Source of the DNA: Cupriavidus cauae
Lineage (GTDB): Bacteria > Pseudomonadota > Gammaproteobacteria > Burkholderiales > Burkholderiaceae
Assembly: GCF_008632125.1 (NCBI RefSeq)
Contig: NZ_VWRN01000042.1
Span: 1-35,535 of the forward strand
Length of the DNA: 35,535 nt
Direction of reading: 5' to 3'
The notes beneath the pieces are model-generated. The model did not search any database and had not been told where the DNA came from. It saw only the letters and a program-made list of their open reading frames with translations. The translations under genes and the position numbers were made by a program. Positions 1-11,255 of this stretch are shown here, piece by piece (position 1 is the first letter of the stretch; each line of letters begins with the position of its first letter).

Positions 1-11
1 CGCGCAGCAAC

Positions 12-887
12 GTGCCGCACGCCGCGGCATACGACGCACCGCGCGCCACCCCCACCCGCAGCCCGGCCCGCCCGCCGTCGAACGCCCATGCCGCCGGCGC
101 GGCGCACGAGTCCGACGGCCTGGTGCGCCTGTCCAAGCGGATGTCAGAGCTGGGCCTGTGCTCGCGCCGCGAGGCCGACGAATGGATTCCGCGCGGCTGG
201 GTGCTGGTCGACGGCAAGCCCGTGACCGAGCTGGGCACGCGCATCCGCCCGGACGCGACCATCGAGATCCAGCAGGCCGCCCGCTCCGAGCAAGGCGAGC
301 GCGTCACGGTGCTGCTGCACAAGCCGGTCGGCTATGTGTCCGGCCAGGCCGAGGAAGGCTATCAGCCGGCGGCCGCGCTGTTCACCGCCGAGAACCAGTG
401 GGAAAACGATCCGACCCGCAAGCGCTTTGCGCCCTGGCAGCACAAGGGCCTGGCACCGGCCGGACGCCTCGATATCGATTCCACGGGCCTGCTGGTGCTG
501 ACGCAGGACGGCCGCATCGCCCGCCAACTGATCGGCGAGGACTCGAACATCGAGAAGGAATACCTGGTGCGGGTGGTCTGGGAGGATGCGCCCGACGGCC
601 CGGTCGAGCGCAATGTGTCGGCCGTGTTCCCCGCCGAGCGGCTCGACAAGCTGCGCCACGGCCTGTCGCTCGACGGCGAGCCGCTCAAGCCCGCCAAGGT
701 CAGCTGGCAGAACGAGGAACAGCTGCGCTTCGTGCTGCGCGAAGGGAAGAAACGGCAGATCCGCCGGATGTGCGAGCAGGTCGGCCTGAAGGTTGTCGGA
801 CTCAAACGCGTCCGCATGGGCCGCATCGTGCTGGGCGACCTGCCGGTCGGCCAGTGGCGCTTCCTGGGGCCGTTCGAGAAGTTCTGA
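12..887 (+). CDS. rluF: S4-domain 23S rRNA pseudouridine synthase, RluF-like (5' end uncertain)
   Basis: This is predicted to isomerise a uridine in 23S rRNA to pseudouridine. An S4 RNA-binding domain lies at about residues 38-85 and includes [12 protein letters not shown]. The catalytic domain follows, with the motif [17 protein letters not shown] and catalytic Asp at about residue 154. The C-terminal part has [14 protein letters not shown] and an LPVGQWRFL ending typical of RluF and its relatives. An insert of about 40 residues (about 113-150) separates the HKPVGYVS motif from the catalytic motif. The first 35 residues are Ala/Pro/Arg-rich and unlike the family core. The frame is open to the window edge, so GTG at 12 is only the first visible start and the gene may begin outside. 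The family call is firm. RluF rather than RluB or RluE rests on the S4 and C-terminal motifs and is less sure. Confidence 0.85.
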   Translation: MPHAAAYDAPRATPTRSPARPPSNAHAAGAAHESDGLVRLSKRMSELGLCSRREADEWIPRGWVLVDGKPVTELGTRIRPDATIEIQQAARSEQGERVTVLLHKPVGYVSGQAEEGYQPAAALFTAENQWENDPTRKRFAPWQHKGLAPAGRLDIDSTGLLVLTQDGRIARQLIGEDSNIEKEYLVRVVWEDAPDGPVERNVSAVFPAERLDKLRHGLSLDGEPLKPAKVSWQNEEQLRFVLREGKKRQIRRMCEQVGLKVVGLKRVRMGRIVLGDLPVGQWRFLGPFEKF

Positions 888-972
888 GGCGCGCTGCCGG
901 GACCGGCGCACCGCGCGGTCCCGGCTCCATCCCAATTTGCTATCGCTTGTTGCGTATCGCCGGGGGGCCGAC

Positions 973-1007
973 GGGCCAAGGGCCGACGGCCGAGGGCCGA
1001 GGGCCGG
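973..1007. repeat. Five tandem copies of a 7-bp unit (GGGCCRA)
   Basis: The units are GGGCCAA, GGGCCGA, CGGCCGA, GGGCCGA and GGGCCGG, lying between the convergent ends of the pseudouridine synthase and def. The core AAGGGCC recurs, inverted, as a 7-bp tandem repeat at 25286-25320. Confidence 0.75.
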
Positions 1008-1024
1008 AGCTACGGCCCGGGGCC

Positions 1025-1561
1025 TCAGTCGTCCGACTGTACCCCGTTCAACTCGGGAAACAGCACCTCGGTAAAACCGAACTTGCTGAAGTCCTTGACC
1101 CGCATCGGGTACAGGATGCCGCGCAGATGGTCGCACTCGTGCTGCACCACGCGCGCATGGAAGCCCTCGGCGACGCGCTCGATGCGCTGTCCCATCAGGT
1201 CGAAGCCGGTATAGCGCAGGCTGGTATGGCGCGGCACCATGCCGCGCAGCCCGGGCACCGACAGGCAGCCCTCCCAGCCGTCCTCCATCTCGTCGGACAG
1301 CGGCGTCAGCTCCGGATTGATCAGCACGGTCTTGGGCACCTGCGGCGCATCGGGGTAGCGCGGGTTGCGCTCGAAGCCGAAGATCACCACCTGCAGGTCG
1401 ACGCCGATCTGCGGCGCGGCCAGCCCGGCGCCGTTGGCGTGGTCCATCGTGTCGAACATGTCCTCGATCAGCGTGCGCAGTTCGGGGGTATTGAAGCGCT
1501 GGACCGGGCGCGCGACCTGCAGCAGCCGGGGGTCGCCCATTTTCAGAATGTCGCGAATCAT
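1025..1561 (-). CDS. def: Peptide deformylase
   Basis: This enzyme removes the N-formyl group from the initiator methionine of new proteins in the cytoplasm. All three metal-site motifs are present in 178 residues: [10 protein letters not shown] (44-53), EGCLS (97-101, metal ligand Cys99) and HECDH (141-145, with His141 and His145 as ligands and Glu142 as catalytic base). The frame is open 44 codons further upstream. The ATG at 1561 was chosen because [14 protein letters not shown] is the family N-terminus and AGGA precedes it. A perfect TATAAT lies about 75 bases upstream. The gene stands apart from fmt, so it is probably the second deformylase that many Burkholderiales carry. That last point is inferred from context only. 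Confidence 0.95.
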   Translation of the reverse strand: MIRDILKMGDPRLLQVARPVQRFNTPELRTLIEDMFDTMDHANGAGLAAPQIGVDLQVVIFGFERNPRYPDAPQVPKTVLINPELTPLSDEMEDGWEGCLSVPGLRGMVPRHTSLRYTGFDLMGQRIERVAEGFHARVVQHECDHLRGILYPMRVKDFSKFGFTEVLFPELNGVQSDD

Positions 1562-1636
1562 TGCTCGTCCTCTGCTCGGGCAGCCGGGCGTGATGTTGGC
1601 TGCCGCATGCGGCGGGTCTCCGCCGAAATTCCGTCG

Positions 1637-1642
1637 ATTATA
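1637..1642 (-). promoter_or_regulatory. Probable -10 box (TATAAT) of def
   Basis: A perfect TATAAT reads on the minus strand 75 bases before the def ATG. No good -35 hexamer stands at the right distance, so the assignment rests on the -10 box alone. Confidence 0.55.
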
Positions 1643-1693
1643 GCCAGCGCCTCCGGGCGCGGCGGGCGTCCGCGCCCGCGTCGGAATCCGCAC

Positions 1694-2164
1694 TCACGCC
1701 GCAAAGATCCTGTCCACGTCGACATGGATCGAACGCAGGCGCTCGAGCGGCACATGGGGTGCCAGATAGCGCAGCATCGCCTGTGCGCGCGATTCCAGCA
1801 TCGGGCAGCCGAATGTCCACTGCTTGTCGCCGTCCCACATGTCCAGCAGCGGCGCAAACAGGTTCGCGACGACCTGGCGGATGCGGTCCATCCACGAGGC
1901 CTGCGATGGCGCGGATGAGACCCGGCACACCAGCCGTCCGGCGGGCCGCTCGACGCTGCCCTTGTGGGCCTTGAGGCCTTGCAGGATGCCCGCGTCCGTG
2001 TCGGCGACATACTCGAGCCGGAAATGCTGCCCGCGAAACACGAAGTCTTGCTGGTGCCGCTGCGCCGGCTGGCGCTGGAAGCCTTCGCGCAGCCCCTCAA
2101 GCTTGACGCGGACGGCGACCCAATCCTGGCATGGCGTATGGTGTGCGGCGGCGATCGAACCCAT
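1694..2164 (-). CDS. Hypothetical protein, 156 residues
   Basis: I do not recognise this family. The ATG at 2164 follows a strong ribosome binding site (AAGGAG, five bases before the start). The frame stays open upstream but lacks such a site. The product is soluble, with no signal peptide or membrane segment. The N-terminal half (about 14-70) is charged and contains RGQHFRLEYVADTD. The C-terminal half has two amphipathic stretches around LVCRVSSAPSQASWMDRIR and ESRAQAMLRYLAPHVP. A Trp-rich patch (MWDGDKQWTFGCP) may form a small folded core. It is transcribed in the same direction as ligA upstream and def downstream, but def has its own -10 box. The good ribosome site and the lack of a competing frame make it likely a real gene of unknown role. 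Confidence 0.7.
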   Translation of the reverse strand: MGSIAAAHHTPCQDWVAVRVKLEGLREGFQRQPAQRHQQDFVFRGQHFRLEYVADTDAGILQGLKAHKGSVERPAGRLVCRVSSAPSQASWMDRIRQVVANLFAPLLDMWDGDKQWTFGCPMLESRAQAMLRYLAPHVPLERLRSIHVDVDRIFAA

Positions 2165-2338
2165 GGGGACTCCTTGTCGTGAGGAACACGTGATGGAAGA
2201 ACCCGGCGAGGTTAATCGCGCGGCAGTGGCCGCATCTTTCGCATTCGGCGCTGCACCTTTGCTTTGGCGAGCCGCGATCGGCCGTCTCACTGGACAGCGT
2301 CGCTGGACATCGTCGCCAACGTCGCCACCGGACAGCGA

Positions 2339-2356
2339 CAGGGACCGCGGTCCCTG
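2339..2356. terminator. Perfect 18-bp palindrome just past ligA, terminator-like
   Basis: CAGGGACCGCGGTCCCTG is a perfect palindrome starting 7 bases after the ligA stop on the minus strand. It would fold into a very stable RNA hairpin. No T-run follows, so it may act as a weak terminator or as a barrier protecting the mRNA 3' end. Confidence 0.4.
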
Positions 2357-2362
2357 CCCCTG

Positions 2363-6006
<3,644 letters not shown>

Positions 6007-6115
6007 CACGCGCGCCCTCCGCGGTTCGGGGCCGACGTCGGCCGATCCTTCAGCCAATCCTTCAGCCGATACGTCTGCCGGTTCTTCGGCCCATGCGTCG
6101 ATCGAAGCGATCCGG

Positions 6116-9100
6116 TCATGCCGCCTCCGCCATCGAAACGGCCGCATCCATGTCGACGGCGACGATCCGCGACACCCCCTGCTCCTGCATCGTGACGCCG
6201 ATCAGCTGGTGCGCCATTTCCATTGCGATCTTGTTGTGTGAGATGAAGACGAATTGCGTCTTGTCGGACATGCGCGCGACCATATTGGCGTAGCGCTCGG
6301 TATTGGCGTCGTCCAGCGGCGCGTCGACCTCGTCCAGCAGGCAGAACGGTGCCGGGTTCAGCTGGAACATCGCGAACACCAGCGCGATCGCGGTCAGCGC
6401 CTTTTCGCCACCCGACAGCAGATGGATGGTCGAGTTCTTCTTGCCCGGGGGCTGCGCCATCACCTGCACGCCGGCATCGAGGATTTCCTCGCCGGTCATG
6501 ATCAGCCTGGCCTGGCCGCCGCCGAACAGCTGCGGGAACAGCTCGCCGAAATGATGGTTGACCTGGTCGAAGGTGCCCTGCAGCAGCGCGCGCGTTTCCT
6601 GGTCGATCTTGTGGATCGCGTCTTCCAGCGTCTGGATGGCGTCGTTCAGGTCGGCCGACTGCGCGTCGAGGAAGGTCTTGCGCTCGCGCGCCGCCGCCAG
6701 TTCCTCGAGCGCGGCCATGTTGACCGGGCCGAGCGCGTTGATCGCGTTGTTGATGCGCGTGACTTCGCCCTGCAGATACGAGGGCTTCATGTCGCCGTTG
6801 AGCTTGCCGACCAGCGCGGCCTCGTCGACCTCGGCCGCGGCCAGCTGCTCGGCGAACTGCTCCTGCGCCAGGCGCGCGGCCTGCTCCTTGAGCTGCAGTT
6901 CGGTGATGCGGTCGCGCAGCGGTTGCAGGCTGCGCTCGGCGGCCAGGCGCTGCTCGTCGAACTGGCGCAGCTGCGCCGACAGCGCGTCGAGCTCGATGCG
7001 GGCCGTCGCCAGCTTCTGCTCGCGTTCGGCGCGCAGTTCGAGCGCTTCCTGCAGGCCGGTGTGCGCGGTCTGCTCGTTGATGGTTTCGAGTTCGGCGCGC
7101 GCGTTCTCCAGCGATTCGGCGATGCGCTCGCTCTGGTCGCCCGCGACCTGGATATTGCGGCGCAGCTCGTCGATGCGGGTCGCCAGATTGCGCTCGGCGA
7201 ACACGGCCTCCTGCGCGGCACGTTCCAGGTCGCGCAGCTGCTGGCGCGCGTCGGACAGCTTTGCATCCAGCGCTTCGTAGGCCATCTGGTGGTCTTCGTG
7301 CGCGGCCTGCATCTCGGCCAGCTCGGTATCGTGGCGCTCGAAGTTCGCCTCGGATTCGGCCTTCAGCGCGCGCTGCTCGTCGATCTGCGCGGCGATTTCC
7401 TCCAGCTCCTCGCGGATCTGGCTGCTGCGCGCGGCGTAGCGCTCCATCGCCTGCGACAGCTTGAGCACGTCCATCTGCAGCCCGTGCACGCGCCGCGTGA
7501 CGCGCTCGCTGTCGGCGCGCGCTTCCACCAGCTTGCGGCTGCCCTCGGTATAGGCCGCCTCGGCGCGCATCGCCTGCGCCTTGGCCTCGTCGGCCAGCAG
7601 CGTCTGCGCGCGCGCCTGCTTCTGCAGATTCTCGATTTCCTGCTCGCGCGCCAGCATGCCCGCCTGCTCGGAGTCCGCGGCATACAGGTGCACCGAGCTG
7701 CGGCCGACCAGATGGCCCTCGGCGACGACGAAGGTCGCGCCCTCGGGCAGGTTCGCGCGTGCGGCCAGCGCCTGCTCCATGTCGTCCGCGGTGTAGACGT
7801 CGGCCAGCCAGTCCTGCATCACCGCGCGGATGCCCGGCTCGGTGATCTGCAGCAGCGACATCAGCGGACGCAGTCCGGCCGGCGCCTCGCCCGGGCGTGC
7901 CGCGGGCGGCGGCGCGTAGAAGGCCAGCTTGGCCGGCGGCGCGTCGGTCAGCAGTCCCTTGATCCAGTCGAGGTTGGAGACCTCCAGCGCGGCCAGCTTT
8001 TCGCGCAGCACCGACTCGAGCGCGTTTTCCCAGCCCGGTTCGATATGGATCTTCTTCCACAGGCGCGGCAGTTCGGCCAGGCCGTGCTTTGCCAGCCACG
8101 GCTGGACCTTGCCTTCGCTCTGCACGTTCTCCTGCAGCTGGCGCAGCGCGGCCAGGCGCGCTTCCAGCGCCGCGATCGCGGCCGCTTCGCGCTGCACGCG
8201 CTCCTGCGCGGCGCGGCGCTCGGCATCGAGCCGCGGCAGATTGTCCTCGGCCTCGGCCAGCGCGGCCTGGGCGTCCTCGAGCATCGCCTCGTGTTCGGCG
8301 AGCTCGGCGCGCAATTCCTCCAGCCGCACGTCGTCGGGCCGGTCCAGGCCCTTTTCCTCGCCCGAAAGGCGTTCGCGGCGCTGCTCCAGCTGCTGCAGCA
8401 TCTGGTCGGCGTTGCGCTGATGCGCGGCCTCGAGCTTGAGCGCCTGCTCGGCCTGCATGATGCCGGTGCGCTGCACGTTCAGCAGGGTCTGCGCATCGCG
8501 CCATTGCGCTTCGAGCGTCGGCAGCGCCTCGCTCTGCTGCTCGACCGCCTGCTGCGCCTCGATGGTGCGTCCCTCGGCCAGCGCCAGTTCCTCCTCGGCC
8601 TGCTCGAGCTCGTCGCTCGCCTGCTGGGCCTTGGCCTGCCACTGCTCGCGCTGCGCGGTCAGCGCGGCGATCTGCGCCTGCACGCGGTTGCGCGATTCGA
8701 CCACGTAGCGGATCTCGGCCTCGAGCTTGCTGACCTCGGTATTGGCCTCGTAGAGGGCGCCCTGCGCGGCGTGCATGCCGTCGGAAGCGGCATAGTGCGC
8801 GGCGCGCAGCGTCTCCAGCTCGGCCTCGACGTGGCGCAGCTGCGCGGTCTGCGCTTCCAGGTCGATCTGGGCCTGCTCGATCGCGCGCTGATGGCGTTCC
8901 TGCTCGGCCAGCGCCTCGCGCTTGCGCAGCAGCCACAGCAGATGCTGCTTCTCCTCGCCCTCGGCCTGCAGCGCCTTGAAGCGCTGCGCGACTTCGGCCT
9001 GGCCCTCGAGCTTGTCGAGGTTGGCCGACAGCTCGCGCAGGATGTCCTCGACCCGGGTCAGGTTCTCGCGCGTGTCGGACAGCCGGTTCTCGGTCTCGCG

Positions 9101-9631
9101 ACGGCGTTCCTTGTACTTGGACACGCCCGCGGCTTCTTCCAGGAAGATCCGCATGTCGTCGGGCTTGGCCTCGATGATCCGCGAGATCATGCCCTGGCCG
9201 ATGATCGCGTAGGCGCGCGGGCCCAGGCCCGTGCCCAGGAAGATGTCCTGGATGTCGCGCCGGCGCACCGGCTGGTTGTTGATGTAGTAGGACGAGGTGC
9301 CGTCGCGGGTCAGCACCCGCTTGACGGCGATTTCGGCGTACTGGCTCCACTGCCCGGCGGCGCGGCCTTCGGCGTTGTCGAACACCAGCTCGACGCTGGC
9401 GCGCCCGGCCGGCTTGCGCGCGGTGGAACCGTTGAAGATGACGTCCTGCATCGATTCGCCGCGCAGCTCGGAGGCGCGGGACTCGCCGAGCACCCAGCGC
9501 ACCGCATCGATGATGTTGGACTTGCCGCAGCCGTTGGGACCGACGATGCCGACCAGTTGGCCGGGCACTTGGAAATTGGTGGGATCGACAAAGGACTTGA
9601 AGCCCGCCAGCTTGATCGAGGACAGTCGCAC
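6116..9631 (-). CDS. smc: Chromosome partition protein Smc
   Basis: Smc is the condensin ATPase that organises and separates sister chromosomes. The 1171-residue product starts MRLSSIKLAGFKSFVDPT and has the Walker A motif GPNGCGKSN (31-39, Lys37). Two long Glu/Gln/Ala-rich coiled coils flank a hinge domain (about 510-650, containing VLREKLAALEVSNLDWIKG). The C-terminal head holds the signature LSGGEK (1072-1077) and Walker B CLLDE (1097-1101). The start is a GTG at 9631, since upstream sequence in this frame is unlike the family and no ATG fits. The ribosome binding site is weak. An 11-bp tandem repeat array and a TATGAT box lie upstream. ScpA and ScpB genes are not in this window. Confidence 0.97.
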   Translation of the reverse strand: MRLSSIKLAGFKSFVDPTNFQVPGQLVGIVGPNGCGKSNIIDAVRWVLGESRASELRGESMQDVIFNGSTARKPAGRASVELVFDNAEGRAAGQWSQYAEIAVKRVLTRDGTSSYYINNQPVRRRDIQDIFLGTGLGPRAYAIIGQGMISRIIEAKPDDMRIFLEEAAGVSKYKERRRETENRLSDTRENLTRVEDILRELSANLDKLEGQAEVAQRFKALQAEGEEKQHLLWLLRKREALAEQERHQRAIEQAQIDLEAQTAQLRHVEAELETLRAAHYAASDGMHAAQGALYEANTEVSKLEAEIRYVVESRNRVQAQIAALTAQREQWQAKAQQASDELEQAEEELALAEGRTIEAQQAVEQQSEALPTLEAQWRDAQTLLNVQRTGIMQAEQALKLEAAHQRNADQMLQQLEQRRERLSGEEKGLDRPDDVRLEELRAELAEHEAMLEDAQAALAEAEDNLPRLDAERRAAQERVQREAAAIAALEARLAALRQLQENVQSEGKVQPWLAKHGLAELPRLWKKIHIEPGWENALESVLREKLAALEVSNLDWIKGLLTDAPPAKLAFYAPPPAARPGEAPAGLRPLMSLLQITEPGIRAVMQDWLADVYTADDMEQALAARANLPEGATFVVAEGHLVGRSSVHLYAADSEQAGMLAREQEIENLQKQARAQTLLADEAKAQAMRAEAAYTEGSRKLVEARADSERVTRRVHGLQMDVLKLSQAMERYAARSSQIREELEEIAAQIDEQRALKAESEANFERHDTELAEMQAAHEDHQMAYEALDAKLSDARQQLRDLERAAQEAVFAERNLATRIDELRRNIQVAGDQSERIAESLENARAELETINEQTAHTGLQEALELRAEREQKLATARIELDALSAQLRQFDEQRLAAERSLQPLRDRITELQLKEQAARLAQEQFAEQLAAAEVDEAALVGKLNGDMKPSYLQGEVTRINNAINALGPVNMAALEELAAARERKTFLDAQSADLNDAIQTLEDAIHKIDQETRALLQGTFDQVNHHFGELFPQLFGGGQARLIMTGEEILDAGVQVMAQPPGKKNSTIHLLSGGEKALTAIALVFAMFQLNPAPFCLLDEVDAPLDDANTERYANMVARMSDKTQFVFISHNKIAMEMAHQLIGVTMQEQGVSRIVAVDMDAAVSMAEAA

Positions 9632-9775
9632 GGTTGGTCTTGAATGGGTTCGAATCCGTGGTGAGGCACGCCCGGGAGCGGCACCCAGAAAGGCCGGACA
9701 GCCTGCGCGACGCCCTGCGCGGACGTGCCGCCCGCACCGCATTCGTCGCGCACTTGTGCCCGAAAATTGGCGCTA

Positions 9776-9781
9776 ATCATA
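9776..9781 (-). promoter_or_regulatory. Possible -10 box (TATGAT) upstream of smc
   Basis: TATGAT reads on the minus strand about 145 bases before the smc GTG, in a short AT-richer patch. No convincing -35 box is visible. If real, it places the 11-bp repeat array about 60 bases upstream of the promoter. Confidence 0.35.
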
Positions 9782-9842
9782 CCATCGGTGTGACGCCGTC
9801 CAGCCGGATTTACCGGCAGTTACGGGGTCGTTGCCGGCCGGT

Positions 9843-10007
9843 TCGGGCGGCATCCGGGCGGCATCCGGGCGGCATCCGAGCGGCGTCCGGGCGGTGTCCG
9901 GGCGGCACCGGGGCGGTGTCCAGGCGGCACCGGGACGGCGTCCGGGCGGCATCGAGGCGGTGTACGAGCGGCGTCCGGCCGGCGTGCTGGCGGTACCGGG
10001 CCGGCAT
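9843..10007. repeat. Fifteen tandem copies of an 11-bp GC-rich unit (CCGGGCGGCAT-like)
   Basis: Reading on the plus strand, 15 consecutive 11-base units fit without any gap. They begin TCGGGCGGCAT, CCGGGCGGCAT, CCGGGCGGCAT, CCGAGCGGCGT, CCGGGCGGTGT and CCGGGCGGCAC. The last two bases alternate among AT, GT and AC, and the central GGCGG is nearly fixed. Further decayed units reach about 10030. The period is close to one turn of B-DNA. Because 11 is not a multiple of 3, all frames stay open and give spurious 11-residue protein repeats. Confidence 0.93.
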
Positions 10008-10086
10008 CCGGCGGCATCTCGGGCCGCATCGGTCCAGTCCGGAGGCGATCCCGGCGGCACACCCACGCCGCGGTCGTGCCGGCCGC

Positions 10087-11085
10087 TTACTGCCCCTGCA
10101 GGCCGGTACACCCCGCGCCCTCGCCCGCCGGCGCCCGCGCCGGCCCGCTGCGCCGGTGCACCAGGCCGGACAGCGCCCCGGCCGCCACGATGCACAGGCC
10201 GCCGGCCGCCTCCTTCCAGCTCAGCGTCTCGGTCGCCAGCCACCACGACGACACCGCGGCGACCACGATCTCGAACAGCATCAGCAGCGAGACCCGGTTG
10301 GCGGGCAGATGCTGCAGCCCGTACTGGACGATGGCGTTGCCGACCACCAGCGTGCCCGCCAGGGCCAGCACCAGCAGCGGCGCCGCCACGCGCGCCTCGG
10401 GCGCGATCGCCACGGCGCCGGTATCGAGCCACAGCGCGGCGATGCCCCCGACCACCGTGCCGCCGCCGAACACCATCAGCGTGCGCAGCCGCGCGTCCAT
10501 CTCGGGAAAGCGCTGGCCGGCGCGGCGCGACAGCACGTTGTTGAACGCGAAGGCGATGCCGGCGGCGAGGCCCGCCCATTCGGCGGCATCGCCCGGCAGC
10601 GGCACGCCGACCTCTGGCGTCCACAGCATCAGCCCGGCACCGAACATCGCCAGCGCGACCAGCATCAGGTCCGCCGGCGAGACCCGCTCGCCCAGCAGCA
10701 GCCGCGCGACCAGCACGGTCCACACCGGGGTCAGGTAGAACAGCAGCAGCACCCGCATCACGTGGCCGTGGACGCTGCCCCAGACGAAGCCGGCATTGGT
10801 AATCCCGGCCGCCAGCGCGATCGCGACGAACAGCCACGACCAGCGCAGGCCGCGCAATTGCCGCCGCAGCACCAGCAGCGCCAGCACGGCGGCGACCGCG
10901 CTGACCACCGCCGCGGCCTTCATGCCGCCCAGGCCCCAGGCGGCCAGCAGCCGATACGGATACCAGGCGATGCCCCACACCGAGGCGCCGAGCAGGATCG
11001 ACAGGGAAGCCTTGAAGGTATCGGTATCGGCGTGGGCGTCGGCATGGGAGGCGCCGGGCCGCACATTGGCGTTGGAATGGCTCAT
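10087..11085 (-). CDS. EamA/DMT-family inner-membrane transporter
   Basis: This is predicted to export a small metabolite across the inner membrane; the substrate is unknown. The 332-residue product has about ten hydrophobic helices in two EamA repeats. The first repeat begins ASLSILLGASVWGIAWYPYR and contains LLLFYLTPVWTVLVARLLLG. The second contains FAFNNVLSRRAGQRFPEMD and QYGLQHLPANRVSLLMLFE. The first 24 residues are polar (His/Asp/Ala-rich) and cytoplasmic, and the last 20 are Gly/Ala-rich. ATG 11085 is the start of the longest plausible form; a shorter one is possible. It is transcribed divergently from dapC, with strong inverted repeats in the 170-bp gap. Whether it has anything to do with diaminopimelate or lysine is not shown by the sequence. 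Confidence 0.88.
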   Translation of the reverse strand: MSHSNANVRPGASHADAHADTDTFKASLSILLGASVWGIAWYPYRLLAAWGLGGMKAAAVVSAVAAVLALLVLRRQLRGLRWSWLFVAIALAAGITNAGFVWGSVHGHVMRVLLLFYLTPVWTVLVARLLLGERVSPADLMLVALAMFGAGLMLWTPEVGVPLPGDAAEWAGLAAGIAFAFNNVLSRRAGQRFPEMDARLRTLMVFGGGTVVGGIAALWLDTGAVAIAPEARVAAPLLVLALAGTLVVGNAIVQYGLQHLPANRVSLLMLFEIVVAAVSSWWLATETLSWKEAAGGLCIVAAGALSGLVHRRSGPARAPAGEGAGCTGLQGQ

Positions 11086-11151
11086 GGATTGGAAAACGCT
11101 GGCGGCACCCGGGAAACGGTGCCTGACATGGATGTGGGTGATACGTGAAGC

Positions 11152-11195
11152 CCGGATCGGAGCCGATCCGGACCGGAACGCCGGCGTTACGCCGG
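11152..11195. promoter_or_regulatory. Two inverted repeats between the EamA gene and dapC
   Basis: CCGGATCGG-AG-CCGATCCGG (11152-11171) is a 9-bp perfect inverted repeat with a two-base centre. CCGGCGT-T-ACGCCGG (11181-11195) is a 7-bp perfect inverted repeat with a one-base centre. Both lie just upstream of the dapC -10 box and within the divergent gap, so they could be operator sites. They could instead be hairpin-forming debris. Confidence 0.45.
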
Positions 11196-11220
11196 TCCCT
11201 CGGCGCGGCGCCTCGTCCCT

Positions 11221-11226
11221 TATAAT
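11221..11226 (+). promoter_or_regulatory. -10 box (TATAAT) of dapC
   Basis: A perfect TATAAT lies 30 bases before the dapC ATG, which implies a leader of about 24 bases. No clear TTGACA-like -35 stands 16-18 bases upstream, which hints at dependence on an activator. Confidence 0.6.
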
Positions 11227-11255
11227 GCTGCGTTTCGACAGGCCTTCGACCCATC

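Larger units (their letters stand above)
9632..10086. other. 455-bp gap between the EamA transporter gene and smc
   Basis: I see no gene here. The smc-proximal 150 bases hold a candidate -10 box. The middle is filled by a degenerate 11-bp tandem array (9843-10007, trailing off to about 10030). Open frames on both strands across this stretch are repeat artefacts. Confidence 0.7.

Noticed and set aside
6254..9643. A 1129-codon plus-strand open frame antisense to smc
   Set aside because: It mirrors the smc coding frame. Leu/Gln/Arg-rich low complexity is a GC-bias artefact, and smc is unambiguous.
9843..10007. A CRISPR array
   Set aside because: Units are 11 bp and contiguous. There are no spacers and no cas genes nearby.
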